From Hyphomicrobiaceae bacterium (GTDB taxonomy: Bacteria; Pseudomonadota; Alphaproteobacteria; Rhizobiales; Xanthobacteraceae): a DNA stretch of 49,191 nt. The number at the start of each line of letters is the position of its first letter. The first letter of the stretch is position 1. The DNA is taken from NCBI GenBank assembly GCA_947472885.1, contig CANJBX010000027.1:1-49191 (forward strand), written 5' to 3'. A program made the translations under genes and the position numbers. The notes under the pieces are model-generated. The model was not told the DNA's origin and made no database searches. It worked only from the letters and a program-made list of their open reading frames with translations. Shown one piece after another: positions 42,276-49,191 of the stretch.

Positions 42276-42926
42276 TCAGGAGCCGCGCTGCGCCTTGGCG
42301 CGGGCGATCAGTTCTTCAACCGACGGCAGAATTTTTGCAACGATGATGTCGATTCCGGCGGCGGTCGGATGCAGGCCGTCGCGCTGGTTGAGTTTCGCAT
42401 CGGTGGCGACGCCGGTGAGAAAAAACGGATAGAGCAGCGCGTCGTAGCTTTTCGCGACGTCGGGATAGATCGCATTGAACTTGGCGCCGTAGTCGCTGCC
42501 GAGGTTGGGCGGCGCCAGCATGCCGCACAGCAGGACCGGAATTTTCCGCTGGCTAAGTTTCTTCACAATGGCGTCGATGGCCTTGCGCGTCACCGCCGGA
42601 TTGAGCCCGCGCAACGCATCGTTGGCGCCGAGTTCGACAATTACCGCGTCAGTATCGTCCGGCACTGCCCAGTCGAGCCGCTCAAGGCCGCCCGAAGCAG
42701 TGTCTCCCGATACGCCGGCATTGACCATGTTGACGGCGATGCCCTTGGCCTTGAGCGCCGTGGAAAGCTTCGCCGGAAAAGCATCTCCTGCAGACAGCCC
42801 AAATCCTGCCGTGAGCGAGTCGCCCAGTGCGACAATCTTGAACGGGCGTTCGGACTTGTTTTCTTGCGCCGCGAGCGGCGCCGCCAGCGCGACAACGGCG
42901 GCGAAAACAAGGCCGGCGCGCGCCAT
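42276..42926 (-). CDS. Arylesterase/lysophospholipase (SGNH, TesA-like)
   Basis: A 216-aa secreted hydrolase. Residues 1-21 form a signal peptide (GLVFAAVVALAAPLAAQ). Block I is GDSLTAGFGL with the nucleophile Ser37, Gly is in VSGDTASGG, Asn in ELGANDALRG, and the Asp/His pair is in DGLHPTAAG. The longest frame starts at an ATG at 43061, but this would overlap the first codon of the divergent ABC gene and bury the signal peptide, so I prefer 42926. TesA-like esterases are commonly encoded beside YbbA/YbbP-type ABC genes, as here. Confidence 0.9.
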   Translation of the reverse strand: MARAGLVFAAVVALAAPLAAQENKSERPFKIVALGDSLTAGFGLSAGDAFPAKLSTALKAKGIAVNMVNAGVSGDTASGGLERLDWAVPDDTDAVIVELGANDALRGLNPAVTRKAIDAIVKKLSQRKIPVLLCGMLAPPNLGSDYGAKFNAIYPDVAKSYDALLYPFFLTGVATDAKLNQRDGLHPTAAGIDIIVAKILPSVEELIARAKAQRGS

Positions 42927-43059
42927 GCCGGTGGCGCTTGCGCAAGCGAAAGTGACCGCCGCGCGGCGATAAGAACGCTGGACCTTTCCGGCGGAACCCT
43001 CATATGACCGGAAGGCGTTTTGCCGGTTAAGCCAATTGATTGAACGAGTAAGAAACAGC

Positions 43060-43770
43060 ATGGACGATACCTCTGCGGCCCTTCGTGCGCGTGCGCCGGC
43101 AATCGCGCTTTCGGGGGTAAATCTGGCACTTGGCCGCGGCGTTGCGCGGGTTCACATCCTCAAGGATATAGACCTCAATATAGCCGCCGGGGAGACCGTC
43201 GGCCTGATTGGTCCATCGGGTTCGGGCAAATCCACGTTACTGATGGTGATGGCGGGTCTTGAGCGCGCCGACGCCGGCCAGGTGATGGTCGCGGGCACCA
43301 ATATCGGGAACCTGAGCGAAGACCAGCTGGCGCAGTTCCGCGGCCGCAACGTTGGCATCGTGTTCCAGTCGTTCCATCTCATCCCGACCATGACGGCGCT
43401 GGAAAACGTCGCGGTGCCGCTGGAACTCGCCGGTGTGCCGGACGCATTCGAGCGCGCGGAACGCGAACTGGTCGCGGTGTCGCTCGGCGACCGGCTGACA
43501 CATTACCCGGCTGAACTGTCCGGCGGCGAGCAGCAGCGTGTCGCGCTGGCGCGGGCGCTGGCGCCGCAGCCATCCATTCTCGTGGCCGACGAGCCGACCG
43601 GCAATCTCGACGAAGCGACCGGAAAACAAATCATTGACCTGCTGTTTGCGGGTCATATCGAGCGCGGCATGACCCTGGTGCTGGTCACGCACGACAATTC
43701 GCTCGCCGCGCGTTGCGACCGCGTGGTCCGCCTGCGTTCCGGGCGCATCGACCAGACGGTTTCAGCATGA
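43060..43770 (+). CDS. ABC transporter ATP-binding protein, YbbA-like
   Basis: A 236-aa ATPase. Walker [10 protein letters not shown] is at 51-59, the Q-loop is in [17 protein letters not shown], the signature is [15 protein letters not shown], and Walker B is [12 protein letters not shown]. It belongs to the LolD/MacB-like group that works with FtsX-type permeases. The ATG at 43060 fits the family; a TTG at 43036 would add eight residues. The stop overlaps the permease start as ATGA. With the divergent esterase it forms the conserved TesA-YbbA-YbbP arrangement, perhaps for lipid or lipoprotein handling. Confidence 0.95.
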   Translation: MDDTSAALRARAPAIALSGVNLALGRGVARVHILKDIDLNIAAGETVGLIGPSGSGKSTLLMVMAGLERADAGQVMVAGTNIGNLSEDQLAQFRGRNVGIVFQSFHLIPTMTALENVAVPLELAGVPDAFERAERELVAVSLGDRLTHYPAELSGGEQQRVALARALAPQPSILVADEPTGNLDEATGKQIIDLLFAGHIERGMTLVLVTHDNSLAARCDRVVRLRSGRIDQTVSA

Positions 43771-46328
43771 GCATCGCCGCAGCGATTCCTGAGCGCAAAG
43801 TGCCCTATGTGAAACTCGCTGCGCGGCTGGCGCGGCGCGAGTTGCGCGGCTTTCATGTCTTCATTGCCTGCATCGCTGTGGGCGTGATGGCGATTGCCGC
43901 CGTCGGTTCGTTCTCGCGCGGGCTCACCGAAGGTATGGCGCGCGATTCAAGTATCATCCTTGGCGGCGACGTATCGTTCATCCTGACGCAGCGGCCGGCC
44001 AATGAGATCGAGCGCGGCTTCATTGCCAGCCGGGGCGAGAGCAGCAGCGCCGCGATGTTGCGCACCATGGCGCGCAGCGACGGCAATTCGACGCTGGTCG
44101 AACTCAAGGCCGTTGATGAGTTCTATCCGCTCTACGGCGCGGTGAAGACCGAACCTGCCGGCGATTTCCAGACGATGCTTGAGAAACGCGGCGATGCGTT
44201 CGGCGTCATCGCGGATTCCACGTTGCTGTCGCGGCTCGATCTCAAACCCGGCGGCAAGATCACGATTGGCGACGCGGCATTCGAAGTGCGCGCGGAACTC
44301 AAAGGCGAGCCGGACAGTCTCGCCACCGGCGTGGCGTTTGGCCCGCGCCTGCTGGTGAGCCAGGAAGCGTTGCGGGCGACCGGATTGATCCAGCCCGGCA
44401 GCCTCGTGCGCTGGCTCTACCGGGTGAAACTGCCGCCTGCGAGCAACATGGAAAGCGCAGTGCGTGAAACGATTGATGCTTCGCGCGCCGAACTGCCGAA
44501 CGCTGGATGGGAAGTGCGCAGCCGCTTCAACGTGTCGCCGCAGCTGGAACGTTCCATCGAGCAATTCACGCAATACCTCACACTGGTGGGGCTTGCGGCC
44601 TTGCTGGTCGGTGGCGTCGGCATTGCCAACTCGACCAAGTATTTTCTCGACCGCCAGCGCGATGTGATCGCGACGATGAAATCGTTGGGCGCCTCGGGTT
44701 CGGGCGTATTCGCGATCTACATGATGCAGGTGATGGTACTCGCTTTGATCGGCATTGTGATCGGGCTGGTGATCGGCGCGTCGCTGCCGTTCATCGTGAA
44801 GGCTGCGTTCGGCCAGATCATTCCGCTGCCGTTCGTGGCGCAGATCCAGTGGCCGCAACTCGCGCTGGCGTTTGGTTACGGCATCCTGATCGCCCTGGCG
44901 TTTGCGCTGTGGCCGCTCGGCCGCGCCCATGATGTGCCCGTCTCCGTGCTGTTTCGCGGCGAAGTCGCGCCGCAGGCCGGATTGCCGCGCACGCGTTACA
45001 TCGTGGCGACGGCTGCTGCCGCCCTGCTGCTGGTCGTGTTCGCCGTCGCTGCCGCCTACGACCGCAAGATCGCGCTGATCTTCATTGCTGCGGCATTCGT
45101 TGTGTTCGTTATGCTGCGCGGGATTGCCAGCCTGCTGATGGCGGCGGCGCGCCGGATGCCGCGCGTACGTTCGACCATCGTGCGGCTTGCCATCGCCAAT
45201 ATCCACCGGCCCGGCGCACTGACGCCGACGGTCGTTCTCTCGCTCGGGCTTGGCATCGCGTTGCTCGTCAACGTTATGGAAATCGACGGCAACCTGCGCC
45301 AGCAATTCACCGCCGCCTTGCCGGCCAAAGCGCCGTCGTTCTATTTCATCGACATTCCCGGCAGCGAGACGGTGCGCTTCGATGCCTTCGTGCACCAACG
45401 CGCGCCGGACGCAACGCTGGAGCGCGTGCCGATGCTGCGTGGCCGCATCATCAGCGCCGCCGGAGTCGATGCCGACAAGCTCAAGCCTAATCCTGAAATC
45501 GCCTGGGTGCTGCAAAGCGACCGTGGCCTGACCTACATGACCGAGCCGCCGCAGGCCTCGCGCGTGATCGAAGGCGAATGGTGGAAGCCGGATTACGACG
45601 GCCCACCGCTCGTCTCGTTCGAGAAAAAAATCGCCGACGGTCTTGGCCTCAAGGTTAGCGATGAGGTTGTCGTCAATGTGCTTGGCCGCAACATCACGGC
45701 GCGCATCGGCAACCTGCGGCGTCTTGACTGGCAATCGCTTGGCATCAACTTCGTGATGATCTTTTCGCCGAGCGCATTTCGCGGCGCGCCGGTGACGCAC
45801 CTCGCCACGCTGTCCTACAAGGACGGCGGCACGCAGGCGGAAGAGAACGCTATGCTCAAGGGCGTCTCAGATGCGTTTCCGGCGATCACGACTGTGCGGG
45901 TGAAGGACGCCATCAGCGCGTTTGGTGCGCTGGTCGGCAATCTCACGGTCGCCGTGCGCGGCGCCAGCATGTTTACGTTGATCGCTGCGGCGCTGGTGCT
46001 GGGCGGCGCGCTCGCGGCCGGCCATCAGCACAGGGTTTATGACTCGGTTATCCTGAAGACGCTGGGCGCGACCCGCCGCCAGCTCATCGCCGCCTACGCG
46101 CTGGAGTATTTCCTGCTCGGGTTGGTGACGGCGATTTTCGGCGTCGCGGTCGGTTCGCTGGCGGCCTGGCGGGTGGTGACGGACGTCATGCACTTCACCT
46201 ACACATGGCAGGTGGGGCCAGCCGCGGCTGCGGCATTTGGCGCATTGGTTGTTACGGTAGGTCTTGGGCTGATTGGTACTTTTTCGGCATTAGGCCGTAA
46301 GCCCGCGCAAGTGCTGCGAAATTTGTAA
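43767..46328 (+). CDS. FtsX-like ABC permease, YbbP-like
   Basis: An 853-aa inner-membrane protein with about ten membrane helices: one near the start (VFIACIAVGVMAIAAVGSF), a large periplasmic domain, a bundle around 275-400 with the FtsX signature (KSLGASGSGVFAIYMMQVMV), a second half starting near 475, and a final pair in which the same signature recurs (KTLGATRRQLIAAYALEYF). This two-module layout matches E. coli YbbP. Translation is coupled to the ATPase gene by ATGA. Confidence 0.94.
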   Translation: MSIAAAIPERKVPYVKLAARLARRELRGFHVFIACIAVGVMAIAAVGSFSRGLTEGMARDSSIILGGDVSFILTQRPANEIERGFIASRGESSSAAMLRTMARSDGNSTLVELKAVDEFYPLYGAVKTEPAGDFQTMLEKRGDAFGVIADSTLLSRLDLKPGGKITIGDAAFEVRAELKGEPDSLATGVAFGPRLLVSQEALRATGLIQPGSLVRWLYRVKLPPASNMESAVRETIDASRAELPNAGWEVRSRFNVSPQLERSIEQFTQYLTLVGLAALLVGGVGIANSTKYFLDRQRDVIATMKSLGASGSGVFAIYMMQVMVLALIGIVIGLVIGASLPFIVKAAFGQIIPLPFVAQIQWPQLALAFGYGILIALAFALWPLGRAHDVPVSVLFRGEVAPQAGLPRTRYIVATAAAALLLVVFAVAAAYDRKIALIFIAAAFVVFVMLRGIASLLMAAARRMPRVRSTIVRLAIANIHRPGALTPTVVLSLGLGIALLVNVMEIDGNLRQQFTAALPAKAPSFYFIDIPGSETVRFDAFVHQRAPDATLERVPMLRGRIISAAGVDADKLKPNPEIAWVLQSDRGLTYMTEPPQASRVIEGEWWKPDYDGPPLVSFEKKIADGLGLKVSDEVVVNVLGRNITARIGNLRRLDWQSLGINFVMIFSPSAFRGAPVTHLATLSYKDGGTQAEENAMLKGVSDAFPAITTVRVKDAISAFGALVGNLTVAVRGASMFTLIAAALVLGGALAAGHQHRVYDSVILKTLGATRRQLIAAYALEYFLLGLVTAIFGVAVGSLAAWRVVTDVMHFTYTWQVGPAAAAAFGALVVTVGLGLIGTFSALGRKPAQVLRNL

Positions 46329-46509
46329 TTTCTGGCGCGGCGTTTTGTCTTAACGAAAATTAACCCGGATTCTATTGTCGAAACAGCGGCTTGTCCCCAT
46401 CTTCCGCTGGAGGGCAAGAGGTACTAGATTCTCCCCATCTGGCGGGCGCGGCTTTCAGACCGCGACGCCGTTCGGCCGGTAAACACTCCGGCGCAGAGAG
46501 GAAGATTAA

Positions 46510-47268
46510 ATGTCGGACTTCAACCGGAATCCCGCGGTTCGAGGCTTCGGTACAGACAGCGCGGCCGCGATCGACGCAGGCCTGCGCGCGTACATGATCC
46601 GCGTCTACAACTACATGGCGATTGGCGTTGCGCTCACCGGCGTGGTGGCGTGGATGACGTTCAATGCCGCCGTCGTGCAGGGTCCTGCTGGCAACATCAC
46701 CGGCCTGACCTCGTTCGGTCAGACGCTGTTCGGCGGCCCGATGATGTGGGTTGTCATGCTTGCCCCGCTCGGCCTTGTGTTCTTCCTGAGCTTCAGGATC
46801 CAGAAGCTGCAAGCCGGCACGGCGCGTCTGCTGTTCTTTGTCTACGCGGGTCTCGTCGGCCTCTCGCTGGCGACGATCTTCATGGTCTACACGCATACGT
46901 CGGTCACCCGCGTGTTCTTCATCTCGGCGGCGTCGTTCGGTGCGTTGAGCCTCTATGGCTACACCACCCAGCGTAGCCTCTCCGGGATGGGCTCGTTCCT
47001 GATCATGGGCCTGTTCGGCCTGGTCATCGCGTCGATCGTCAACATCTTCCTGCAGAGCAGCGGGATGAGCTTCGTCATCTCGGCTGTCGGCGTTCTGATC
47101 TTCGCGGGCCTCACCGCCTACGATACCCAGAACATCAAGGAGATGTACGACGGTTCGGATGATGCCGAAGTGGGCGGCCGCAAGGCCGTGATGGGCGCGC
47201 TGACGCTCTACCTGGACTTCATCAACCTGTTCATGATGCTGCTGCGCCTGCTCGGCGACCGCCGCTAA
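46510..47268 (+). CDS. Bax inhibitor-1/YccA family membrane protein
   Basis: A 252-aa protein with seven hydrophobic helices. The BI-1 pattern includes LRAYMIRVYNYMAIGVALTG near the start, the loop VYTHTSVTRVFFISAASFGA, and AGLTAYDTQNIKEMY with the conserved Asp near the end. Members may act as proton-sensitive calcium channels or FtsH inhibitors. AGAGGAAG precedes the ATG at 46510. A strong terminator follows, so the gene is likely monocistronic. Confidence 0.95.
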   Translation: MSDFNRNPAVRGFGTDSAAAIDAGLRAYMIRVYNYMAIGVALTGVVAWMTFNAAVVQGPAGNITGLTSFGQTLFGGPMMWVVMLAPLGLVFFLSFRIQKLQAGTARLLFFVYAGLVGLSLATIFMVYTHTSVTRVFFISAASFGALSLYGYTTQRSLSGMGSFLIMGLFGLVIASIVNIFLQSSGMSFVISAVGVLIFAGLTAYDTQNIKEMYDGSDDAEVGGRKAVMGALTLYLDFINLFMMLLRLLGDRR

Positions 47269-47293
47269 ACGCAACAGTCTTCAAGCTATACAG

Positions 47294-47326
47294 CGCCCCG
47301 GCCAAAAGCCGGGGCGTTTTGTTTTT
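47294..47326 (+). terminator. Rho-independent terminator of the BI-1 gene
   Basis: A 9-bp GC stem (47294-47302 with 47308-47316, loop CAAAA) is followed by TTTTGTTTTT. Confidence 0.93.
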
Positions 47327-47351
47327 GGTTTATTGAGTTAGCGCCGCGCGC

Positions 47352-47726
47352 CTAGTTGCGCACCAGCTTGAGCATCATGCTGTCGAACACGCGCAGCACG
47401 CGGTCGAGTTCGGGACCGCGCCGCATGATGAGGCCGGTCGCTGTAATGACGCTGTAGGCGCCTTGCTTGCGCGCGAGGCGCGGGTCTTTCTCGATGCGGT
47501 AAATGGGAACCTCCGACGCGCGCCGGAAGATCGAGAACACTGCGCGGTCTTTCAAAAAGTCGATGCCGTAATCGCGCCATTCGCCGGCGGCGACCATGCG
47601 GCCATACAGGTTCAGGATGCGATTGAGTTCGTGACGGTCGAAGGTAACGCGGGAAGGGGCGCTGCCGGGCCGTTCCGGCGCGCCTGCAAACAGGCTTGGG
47701 TCGGTATCGCCGGGCCCGAAGGTCAT
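47352..47726 (-). CDS. DUF2794 family protein
   Basis: A 124-aa protein of the alphaproteobacterial DUF2794 family, recognised by VTFDRHELNRILNLYGRMVAAGEWRDY-like sequence (about 33-58), YRIEKDPRL and the C-terminal RVFDSMMLKL. Function unknown. The ATG at 47726 has AGGGA eight bases upstream. An in-frame ATG at 47759 lies upstream of that site and was rejected. Confidence 0.9.
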   Translation of the reverse strand: MTFGPGDTDPSLFAGAPERPGSAPSRVTFDRHELNRILNLYGRMVAAGEWRDYGIDFLKDRAVFSIFRRASEVPIYRIEKDPRLARKQGAYSVITATGLIMRRGPELDRVLRVFDSMMLKLVRN

Positions 47727-47929
47727 GCGGCGTCTCCCTAACGGCGTTGTGCGCGGCAACGCGGCAAAACCAAAATCAGCGCAACACTATGATCGCGCTG
47801 ATTTTCTTTCCCAGCAAGAGGCCCTGCGACAGTTTTGCTGCGCGCGGTCACGCGTTCGTTAGACCCATCATAATAAGGCCCTATTTCGGACAAGCGGCGG
47901 TCAATCTGAATTGCGATGTAGATCGTGTT

Positions 47930-48068
47930 GCCTCAGGGTCCGGTCCAAGCACGAGCTTCGGATCCTCAGCCCCCCAGCCCCCCGGGGCTTGTCGGACCGG
48001 ATCCCCTGAGGCGCGTTAGGTTCAATCCCCCAATAAACTAAGGCCGGCTTTTCAGCCGGCCTTTTTTT
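47930..48068 (+). ncRNA. Orphan structured element with its own terminator (candidate small RNA)
   Basis: In the gene-free stretch 47727-48101, bases 47930-48012 fold into a long interrupted stem: 47930-47938 with 48004-48012 (9 bp), 47939-47946 with 47994-48001 (8 bp) and 47947-47950 with 47987-47990 (4 bp), with small bulges only on the 3' side. A C-rich apical region lies at 47951-47986. Twenty-eight bases later comes a perfect terminator on the same strand. No plus-strand gene ends here, so the terminator needs another explanation. I could not find a convincing promoter, nor match it to tRNA, tmRNA, 4.5S, 6S or RNase P RNA by eye. It could also be a non-coding repeat. Confidence 0.4.
48041..48068 (+). 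terminator. Plus-strand Rho-independent terminator without an annotated gene
   Basis: A 9-bp stem (48041-48049 with 48054-48062, loop TTTC) is followed by a T-run to 48068. The polarity suits plus-strand transcription. For the convergent DUF1223 gene there is no matching A-run on the left, although the stem could still act weakly. Confidence 0.88.
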
Positions 48069-48101
48069 GTCTGTGCGTTGGGACGGGAAATTTTCTGGCG
48101 A

Positions 48102-48857
48102 TTACTTCAGCGGTAGCATCGCGGCAGCGAGCATCGGGCCCGGCGCGCCGAGCGAACCGGATTGCACCAGCACCGCGACGTGATCGACGCCGCCGGTCTG
48201 GAAGTCCTTCACCGGCACGGTCCACGTCTGCGCCGTGCCGTTCCAGTCGCCGATCTTGATCCAGCGCCGCACCACGTTGTGATAGGTGAACGTGTGGCCC
48301 TTGTTTGCGCCGCGCGTGATTTCGACTGGCACGGTTTTCATGATTGGGCACAGCCATACTTCGGCGCGTTCGTTGCCGGTTTTTCCGGCCGGCACCTTTG
48401 CCGTAAGCTTGCCTTCGACGAGCGCAAGTGACACCGGGACCATCAGCACGGACGACTGGTTCTGGCTCTGTGCGATGGCACGGTCGATGTCATTCCTGTC
48501 GCTGCCGCGCGCCTGCGTGGCGCCGTTGACGACGACCTGCGGTGTGAACACGTTGCGGTCGCCGCGCGCGCGCGAGTAGGCGCGCTGACGCGGGCCATGG
48601 CCCGGCAGCGCGAGTGTGTCCTTCCAGCCGATGTAGTCCCAGTAATCGACCGCAAGGCTCAGCGTGATGAGCGTGGGATCCTTGGCGAGTTCGCCAACGA
48701 GCTTGTCCGCGGGCGGACAGGAGTCGCAGCCCTGGCTGGTGAAGAGTTCGATGACGGCGCGGGGTTCGGCGGCGCTGGCGGCCAGCGGCAGCGCCAGCAT
48801 TGCCGAGGCAACCACGCTGGCGAGAGCGAGCCGGGTACTTTTCGTTCGGTCACTCAT
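48102..48857 (-). CDS. DUF1223 (thioredoxin-like) secreted protein
   Basis: A 251-aa exported protein. A signal peptide covers about 1-30 (ending AASAAEP), and the thioredoxin-like domain starts with VIELFTSQGCDSCPPAD, whose CxxC pair is Cys44 and Cys47. The family is uncharacterised; a periplasmic redox role is plausible from the fold and the CxxC. The ATG at 48857 is supported by the signal peptide. It is the last chromosomal gene before the IS element. Confidence 0.93.
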   Translation of the reverse strand: MSDRTKSTRLALASVVASAMLALPLAASAAEPRAVIELFTSQGCDSCPPADKLVGELAKDPTLITLSLAVDYWDYIGWKDTLALPGHGPRQRAYSRARGDRNVFTPQVVVNGATQARGSDRNDIDRAIAQSQNQSSVLMVPVSLALVEGKLTAKVPAGKTGNERAEVWLCPIMKTVPVEITRGANKGHTFTYHNVVRRWIKIGDWNGTAQTWTVPVKDFQTGGVDHVAVLVQSGSLGAPGPMLAAAMLPLK

Positions 48858-48953
48858 GGTTGCGATCTCCGTACCAACCCCAGCCGGATTTCCTCATTTT
48901 CCATAGAGGTCAGGCCGATCACCAGCCACTCAATTCGAAGTGAAGTGATAGCA

Positions 48954-48978
48954 AAACGCACGCGAACTGCGTGCGTTT
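48954..48978. repeat. Palindrome next to the IS insertion site
   Basis: A 10-bp perfect stem AAACGCACGC/GCGTGCGTTT (48954-48963 with 48969-48978, loop GAACT), 24 bases from the presumed IS tip. It may be the remains of a terminator of the gene that lay to the right before IS insertion, or an operator of the DUF1223 gene. Confidence 0.5.
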
Positions 48979-49002
48979 GCTTAACCCTGTGGTGCCTGCT
49001 TA

Positions 49003-49191
49003 GAGCCTGTCCGGAGAAAACTTGAATCTCTTGAATCGTTTACGATTCAAGGGAGGCGGTCCGATTCTTTTGGAGATCGCCGATGTGGACGAAGGAAAAT
49101 CGCGGGCGCTATGACCGAAGCAAACTTCGCTATCCCAGCGACGTGACGAACGAGGAATGGGCGCTGATCGAGCCGCTGATTCCTCCGGCGA
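49003..49191 (+). mobile_element. Left end of an IS5-family insertion sequence (cut by window edge)
   Basis: The element probably begins with GAGCCTGTCCGG at 49003, just after TTA (49000-49002), which fits the T-N-A target of the IS1031 branch. A 9-bp hairpin (49030-49038 with 49043-49051, loop TTTA) lies between the tip and the transposase start. Its arm CTTGAATC also occurs as a direct copy at 49021-49028. The exact tip needs the right end, which is outside the window. Confidence 0.75.
49083..49191 (+). CDS. IS5-family transposase, N-terminal part
   Basis: The first 36 codons of a transposase are in the window: a basic start, then RSKLRYPSDVTNEEWALIEP and LIPPA. This is the conserved N-terminal segment of DUF4096/IS5-type transposases. 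The catalytic DDE part is beyond the edge, so whether the copy is intact cannot be judged. Confidence 0.9.
   Translation, partial: MWTKENRGRYDRSKLRYPSDVTNEEWALIEPLIPPA

Noticed and set aside
43947-45800. Open frame of about 617 codons antisense to the FtsX-like permease
   Set aside because: His/Gln/Arg-rich sequence typical of the antisense of membrane-protein codons; no start site or domain.
48016-48030. GGTTCAATCCC, which resembles a tRNA or tmRNA T-arm
   Set aside because: No acceptor stem, anticodon arm or CCA end can be drawn around it; the five-base stem has a mismatch.
47881-48068. 6S RNA, 4.5S RNA or RNase P RNA identity for the structured element
   Set aside because: None of the conserved sequence blocks of those RNAs that I know could be found; the stem organisation is also different.

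Overview
This is a GC-rich stretch of alphaproteobacterial chromosome. Gene content and order point to the Bradyrhizobium/Rhodopseudomonas/Afipia group (Nitrobacteraceae): an F1-only atpHAGDC operon, an mdh-sucCD-sucA-odhB-lpdA cluster, the order rlmH - EnvC-like - ctpA - deacetylase - rppH, and palindromic intergenic repeats of the kind common in that group. Genus assignment is inference from gene order and protein sequence. Almost all of the window is conserved housekeeping DNA, with mobile DNA at the right edge and probably at the left edge.

Layout. 1-146: probable end of an insertion sequence. 203-4026: typA and a TAXI-type solute-binding protein (minus strand). 4243-7865: phhB, a DUF1232 protein, an IalB-like secreted protein, rlmN, a frameshifted membrane protein gene and a small Cys-rich protein. 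7784-8394: two small minus-strand genes. 8599-16391: a plus-strand run of proA, nadD, rsfS, rlmH, an EnvC-like LytM factor, ctpA, a divergent polysaccharide deacetylase and rppH. 16473-21392: the F1 ATP synthase operon (minus). 21619-24497: a MarR regulator divergent from an MFS and an EamA transporter. 24501-27713: priA and xerC. 27804-29983: a DUF4337 protein, a membrane protein and an SDR. 30135-39476: the TCA-cycle block (minus), followed by zapE. 41164-47268: a GNAT enzyme, thpR, a TesA-like esterase divergent from a YbbA/YbbP-like ABC pair, and a Bax-inhibitor-1 family protein. 47352-48857: DUF2794 and DUF1223 genes, with an unexplained structured element and terminator between them. 49003-49191: left end of an IS5-family element.

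How the genes work together. Mdh, succinyl-CoA ligase and the 2-oxoglutarate dehydrogenase complex form one metabolic block for the lower TCA cycle, whose reducing power ultimately drives the ATP synthase encoded nearby. RsfS, RlmH, RlmN and TypA act on ribosomes. The EnvC-like protein, CtpA and the deacetylase form an envelope/cell-division module. NadD and ProA serve NAD and proline synthesis.

I see no convincing novel multi-gene system. The least explained parts are: the orphan structured element with its own terminator at 47930-48068; the matched hairpins bracketing sucA; the 32-bp inverted-repeat element upstream of lpdA; the nested palindrome in front of typA; and the unusual low-complexity segments in RsfS and the TAXI protein.
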